DNA from: an uncultured Campylobacter sp.
Lineage (GTDB): Bacteria; Campylobacterota; Campylobacteria; Campylobacterales; Campylobacteraceae
Direction of reading: 5' to 3'
DNA: 6,954 nucleotides
Assembly (NCBI GenBank): GCA_937875715.1
Contig: CALEHZ010000393.1
Location: 1-6,954, forward strand
In this document: in pieces, positions 3,892 to 6,954 of the stretch
How the letters are laid out: every line of letters begins with the position of its first letter
Numbering within the stretch: the stretch's first letter is position 1
The notes under the pieces: model-generated
What the model was told of the DNA's origin: nothing
Seen by the model: the letters and a program-made list of their open reading frames with translations, nothing else
Databases searched by the model: none
Program-made: the position numbers and the translations under genes

Positions 3892-6855
3892 TTAACTCCT
3901 TTTTAAATGCTCAAAAATCGCAGATATTATATCATCTTCGTCCTTGCTTTTTGCTTTTATTTGAATTTTTTCTCCATTTATTTTTGTAAAACTAATATTT
4001 TGTAAATAGCTATCAATACCCTTTATTCCAGCATTTTTAGCCATAATTTTAATTACAATTAAATCCAAAAATTGCTTTGTATAAGTGTCTAATTTGCCAA
4101 ATCTATCTTCGATTTCAGCGCCTATTTCATAGACTTGTTCTGTTTTAGCGCATAAACTAAGCCTGCGGTAAAGCTCTAATCGCAGTCTATCTTCGCTTAT
4201 GAGCTCATTATTTATAAAAGCATTTATATTTATGCGAATTTCCACGCTTTCTTGCTCTTTTTGTTCGCTATTATTTTTTAGTGCTAGGCAGCGATTTATT
4301 TCACTCTCTAGCATTTTTAGATACAGCGAGTAGCCAATTGCTTCAATATGTCCGCTTTGTGCCTCTCCAAGTATATTTCCGCCACCTCTGATTTCTAAAT
4401 CATGTCTAGCTAGAACCGCCCCAGAGCCCAAAAATGAATTGCTCTCTAGTGCCAGCAGTCTTTTTGTGGCATCCGTGCTTAAAGCAGCATCTTGGCTAAC
4501 TAAAAAATAGCAATATCCCTGCGTTTTGCTTCGTCCTACTCTGCCTCTTAACTGGTGTAAATCAGCAATGCCAAATTTATTTGCATTATCTACAAAAATC
4601 GTATTTGCATTTGGCAGATGAATGCCGCTTTCAACTATACTTGTACAAAGCAGCAAATCATACTCACCATTAGCAAACTTCATTATTTCATCTTCACTGG
4701 TTTTTGCATCGATTTTGCCGTGTAAAACTAGGATTTTTAAAGTAGGCACGATCGCTAGAAGCTCACGCTTAATTCGCTCTAAATTAGCAATTAAATTATG
4801 CACATAAAAAATTTGCCCTTTGCGTCTTAGCTCACGCATAATTGCTTCTTTTATCACATTTTCATCCCACTTTTTAGCAAAAGTTCTAACGCTCAGGCGA
4901 TCAAGTGGTGGCGTAGTAAGGCCAGAATATGATTTTACCGAGCTTAAAGCCATGTTTAATGAGCGTGGAATTGGCGTAGCACTCATGCTTAAAATATGCG
5001 AGTTTGCGCTGATTTCTTTTAATTTTTCCTTTTGTTTGACGCCAAATTTATGCTCTTCATCAATTACGATTAGTCCTAAATTTTCTGCCTTTAAGCCTAA
5101 AAGTGCGTGAGTGCCGACAACGACTACATTTTGCCCATTTTCTAGCGCTTTTTTGGCTTCATTTTTTTGCGCAGTGCTAGAAAATCTATCAAGCCTAAAA
5201 ACTTTTATATCAAAAGGGGCAAAACGCTCTTTTAACGTGTTAAAATGCTGCATACAAAGCAAGGTCGTAGGCACGAAAAATAGTGCTGCGTGCCCTGCTT
5301 TAACGCACAAAAATATAGCATTCATCGCAACTTCTGTTTTACCAAAGCCTACATCGCCACTAAGCAGCCTATCCATCACTTTGCCGCTTGCTAAATCCTT
5401 TTTTATCTCATTTGTAGCGTTTTGCTGGTCGTCTGTGTAGGCAAATCCAGCACTTTTTATAAAATTCTCATAATCATCGTAATTTGTAAATTTCAGTGCT
5501 TTTACTAGCTCACGCTTGGCAGCAAGGGCAATTATGGCATTTGCGATTACAAAAAGCTTTTCTTTTACCTTTTCTTTGATTTTAGAAAATGTGCTTTTTC
5601 CAAGCTTATCAAGGCTGGCAATAGACCCAGAACTAGCGATATAGCGGTCAATACAAGCTAAATTTGAAGTAGGGATTAAAAGTCTATCGCCGCCAAGATA
5701 AGTTGGCACCACAAACTCTTGCATCACGCCAAGTGCAGGGGCTCGCTCAAGCCCAGAAAATTTGCCAATTCCATGTATTTCATGGACGACTAAATCACCA
5801 ATTTTTAGCTCATCAATTATAATGCTTGCTTTTTTGGCTCTGCTTTGAGCGCTGCTTTTGTTTAGTGAGACGATTATTTCATCATCACTGATGATATTTA
5901 AAATTAAATTTGAGTTTATAAAAGTTATATTTTTTTTAGCCTCTAAGCCAAGTGCTCTAATTTGGCTTTCATTTGAGCTAAAAAGCGTGATTTTACGCTC
6001 TGAGTGATAAGAAAAAAAGCTTTCGTTTATAACAGCTGTGTCGATATCTCTGTAAATTTTTGGCTCAGAGATTTCATCAAAATTAGCAAATTTTAAAAAA
6101 TTGGCTTCTTCAAGCCCAGCTAGAATTTTCTTACTTTCTAAAATACAATCAAACTCTTTTGTAAAATCAATCAAATCATCAATATACCATAGTCCAAAGG
6201 CATTTATGCTGTTTTCAATACTATCTGTTTTGATATTAGCGATTTTTTCGTTAATTTTCTCAAAATCATTTTGATTTAGACCTGCTAAAAATGGCGTAAT
6301 CAAAATGCTTTGAAGCTCGTAATTTTCGCTTTTTTGCGTGTTTATATCAAAAAATTTAATGCTTTCAATTTTATCAAAATCAAGCACAATTCTAACAGGC
6401 TTTAAGCTTGCAACATCGAAAATATCAATCACTTCGCCATGAAAACTAGCCTCAGCCTTATCTTCGATTATATCAACTAAATTGTAGCCAAAGTGGATTA
6501 AGCTATTTTTAAGCTCGCTAAGATTTAAATTCTGCCCAATTTTTAGCTCCATTTGCTTTAAATGCTCTTTATTTGGCAGTTTGCAAAGCATGGTGCTAAG
6601 CGGAGATAAAATAATTTTTTTTGAATTTTTTGAATTATAAAATTTACTTAAAACTTCGCTGATTTTAAATAGCTCAGCACAAAACGCCCTTAAATCATCG
6701 CCACGCTGAGCCACAAAATCAGGCAAAACAAAGCATTCATAGCCCAAATGCTCACAAGCACCGCTTGCTATATTTGCCTCTTTAAAATTCTCAAAGATTA
6801 TAATGTTAGGCGCTTTTTTTACGCCTTTTAAATACTCATAAATTTTTGCTTGCAT
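3892..6855 (-). CDS. mfd: Transcription-repair coupling factor Mfd
   Basis: Mfd is an ATP-driven DNA translocase that removes RNA polymerase stalled at lesions and recruits UvrA for nucleotide excision repair. This 987-residue protein shows the whole domain order. A UvrB-like N-terminal part includes GEVIDIFD (140-147). The RNA-polymerase-interaction (CarD-like) domain is at about 350-405 (LVVHEIHGIGKF). The RecG-like motor has Walker A SGDVGFGKTE (499-508), GTHALL (581-586), DEEH (599-602), SATPIPRSLN (625-634), LHGKID (711-716), SIVESGIHLPNANTI (739-753) and QLRGRVGRS (768-776). The TRG-type segment HDLEIRGGGNILGEAQSG is at 818-835, and the C-terminal D7 domain is about 870-987. It is shorter than E. 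coli Mfd (1148) but near the usual size in Campylobacter and Helicobacter. Motif V has His745 where E. coli has Asp. The ATG at 6855 is the first in frame after an in-frame TGA six codons upstream; no clear Shine-Dalgarno precedes it. It is the probable first gene of a four-gene operon. Confidence 0.97.
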   Translation of the reverse strand: MQAKIYEYLKGVKKAPNIIIFENFKEANIASGACEHLGYECFVLPDFVAQRGDDLRAFCAELFKISEVLSKFYNSKNSKKIILSPLSTMLCKLPNKEHLKQMELKIGQNLNLSELKNSLIHFGYNLVDIIEDKAEASFHGEVIDIFDVASLKPVRIVLDFDKIESIKFFDINTQKSENYELQSILITPFLAGLNQNDFEKINEKIANIKTDSIENSINAFGLWYIDDLIDFTKEFDCILESKKILAGLEEANFLKFANFDEISEPKIYRDIDTAVINESFFSYHSERKITLFSSNESQIRALGLEAKKNITFINSNLILNIISDDEIIVSLNKSSAQSRAKKASIIIDELKIGDLVVHEIHGIGKFSGLERAPALGVMQEFVVPTYLGGDRLLIPTSNLACIDRYIASSGSIASLDKLGKSTFSKIKEKVKEKLFVIANAIIALAAKRELVKALKFTNYDDYENFIKSAGFAYTDDQQNATNEIKKDLASGKVMDRLLSGDVGFGKTEVAMNAIFLCVKAGHAALFFVPTTLLCMQHFNTLKERFAPFDIKVFRLDRFSSTAQKNEAKKALENGQNVVVVGTHALLGLKAENLGLIVIDEEHKFGVKQKEKLKEISANSHILSMSATPIPRSLNMALSSVKSYSGLTTPPLDRLSVRTFAKKWDENVIKEAIMRELRRKGQIFYVHNLIANLERIKRELLAIVPTLKILVLHGKIDAKTSEDEIMKFANGEYDLLLCTSIVESGIHLPNANTIFVDNANKFGIADLHQLRGRVGRSKTQGYCYFLVSQDAALSTDATKRLLALESNSFLGSGAVLARHDLEIRGGGNILGEAQSGHIEAIGYSLYLKMLESEINRCLALKNNSEQKEQESVEIRININAFINNELISEDRLRLELYRRLSLCAKTEQVYEIGAEIEDRFGKLDTYTKQFLDLIVIKIMAKNAGIKGIDSYLQNISFTKINGEKIQIKAKSKDEDDIISAIFEHLKRS
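3896..3901 (-). promoter_or_regulatory. Shine-Dalgarno of the metalloprotease gene inside the end of mfd
   Basis: AAGGAG (- strand) overlaps the last Arg-Ser codons of mfd, 6 bases before the ATG at 3889. It is one of the best ribosome sites in the window and fixes the start, only 2 bases beyond the mfd stop. This supports a shared transcript and coupled translation. Confidence 0.75.
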
Positions 6856-6912
6856 TGTAAAATCTAGTTTTCATAAAATTCAAAAAATTCAATCCAAAAA
6901 ATTTATAAAATT
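6856..6912 (-). promoter_or_regulatory. AT-rich leader and possible promoter of the mfd operon
   Basis: The 57 bases before mfd are almost entirely A and T, with T-tracts recurring about every 10-11 bases on the - strand, a pattern seen in Campylobacter sigma-70 promoters that lack a -35. TATAAA at 6902-6907 is a possible -10. There is no purine-rich ribosome site in front of the mfd ATG. An out-of-frame ATG at 6874 opens a 12-codon frame that overlaps the mfd start. The exact promoter cannot be fixed from sequence. Confidence 0.3.
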
Positions 6913-6953
6913 CATAAAATTCAAGCACTTTTAAGCATTTGAATTTTATGCTT
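6913..6953. terminator. Inverted repeat upstream of mfd, possible terminator of a neighbouring gene
   Basis: CATAAAATTCAA (6913-6924) and TTGAATTTTATG (6939-6950) are perfect 12-bp reverse complements with a 14-base spacer. An alternative, mutually exclusive hairpin pairs AAGCAT (6933-6938) with ATGCTT (6948-6953). The stem core matches that of the terminator at 1290-1323. It probably ends a transcript from a gene to the right of the window, but that gene is not visible. Confidence 0.45.
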
Positions 6954-6954
6954 T

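Noticed and set aside
4622..5440. Three + strand open frames (4622-4807, 4820-5110, 5111-5440) opposite mfd
   Set aside because: They lie wholly antisense to the conserved helicase core of Mfd and show no recognisable domain; they are shadows of that gene.
1..6954. CRISPR array, insertion sequence, tRNA or rRNA
   Set aside because: No spaced identical repeats, transposase frame, terminal repeats at mobile-element scale or tRNA/rRNA-like conserved sequence was seen.

Overview
The window looks like a chromosomal segment of a Campylobacter species, or a close relative in the Campylobacterota. It is strongly AT-rich and tightly packed. The Mfd protein is short for its family, the DNA glycosylase resembles Helicobacter MagIII, and there is a putative metalloprotease of a type I know mainly from Campylobacter. 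I cannot name the species.

Layout: positions 1-1120 on the + strand hold the last 372 codons of a large repetitive surface or secreted protein whose start lies outside the window. Positions 1121-1332 form a 212-base gap between convergent genes, with several inverted repeats and a strong symmetrical terminator at 1290-1323. Everything from 1333 to 6855 is on the - strand. In transcription order it reads mfd (transcription-repair coupling factor), a putative HExxH metalloprotease of the SprA-related family, a DUF815-type AAA+ ATPase, a MagIII-like 3-methyladenine DNA glycosylase, and a periplasmic YgiW/YdeI-type BOF protein. The first four genes are separated by 2, 9 and -4 bases, so they are very likely one operon. 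The BOF gene follows after 62 bases and has its own promoter-like sequence with an 11-bp-spaced direct repeat. Positions 6856-6954 contain no gene and hold an AT-rich leader and a hairpin.

The operon joins two recognisable DNA repair functions, Mfd for transcription-blocking lesions and MagIII for alkylated bases, with two proteins of unknown role, the AAA+ ATPase and the metalloprotease-like protein. The BOF protein is an envelope stress protein by family and may be co-transcribed or separately induced. I see no mobile element, CRISPR array, tRNA or rRNA. No clearly new system can be proven here. The best leads are the two uncharacterised proteins inside the repair operon, the direct-repeat promoter, and the clustering of RAATTY hexamers in non-coding DNA and in one disordered protein tail.
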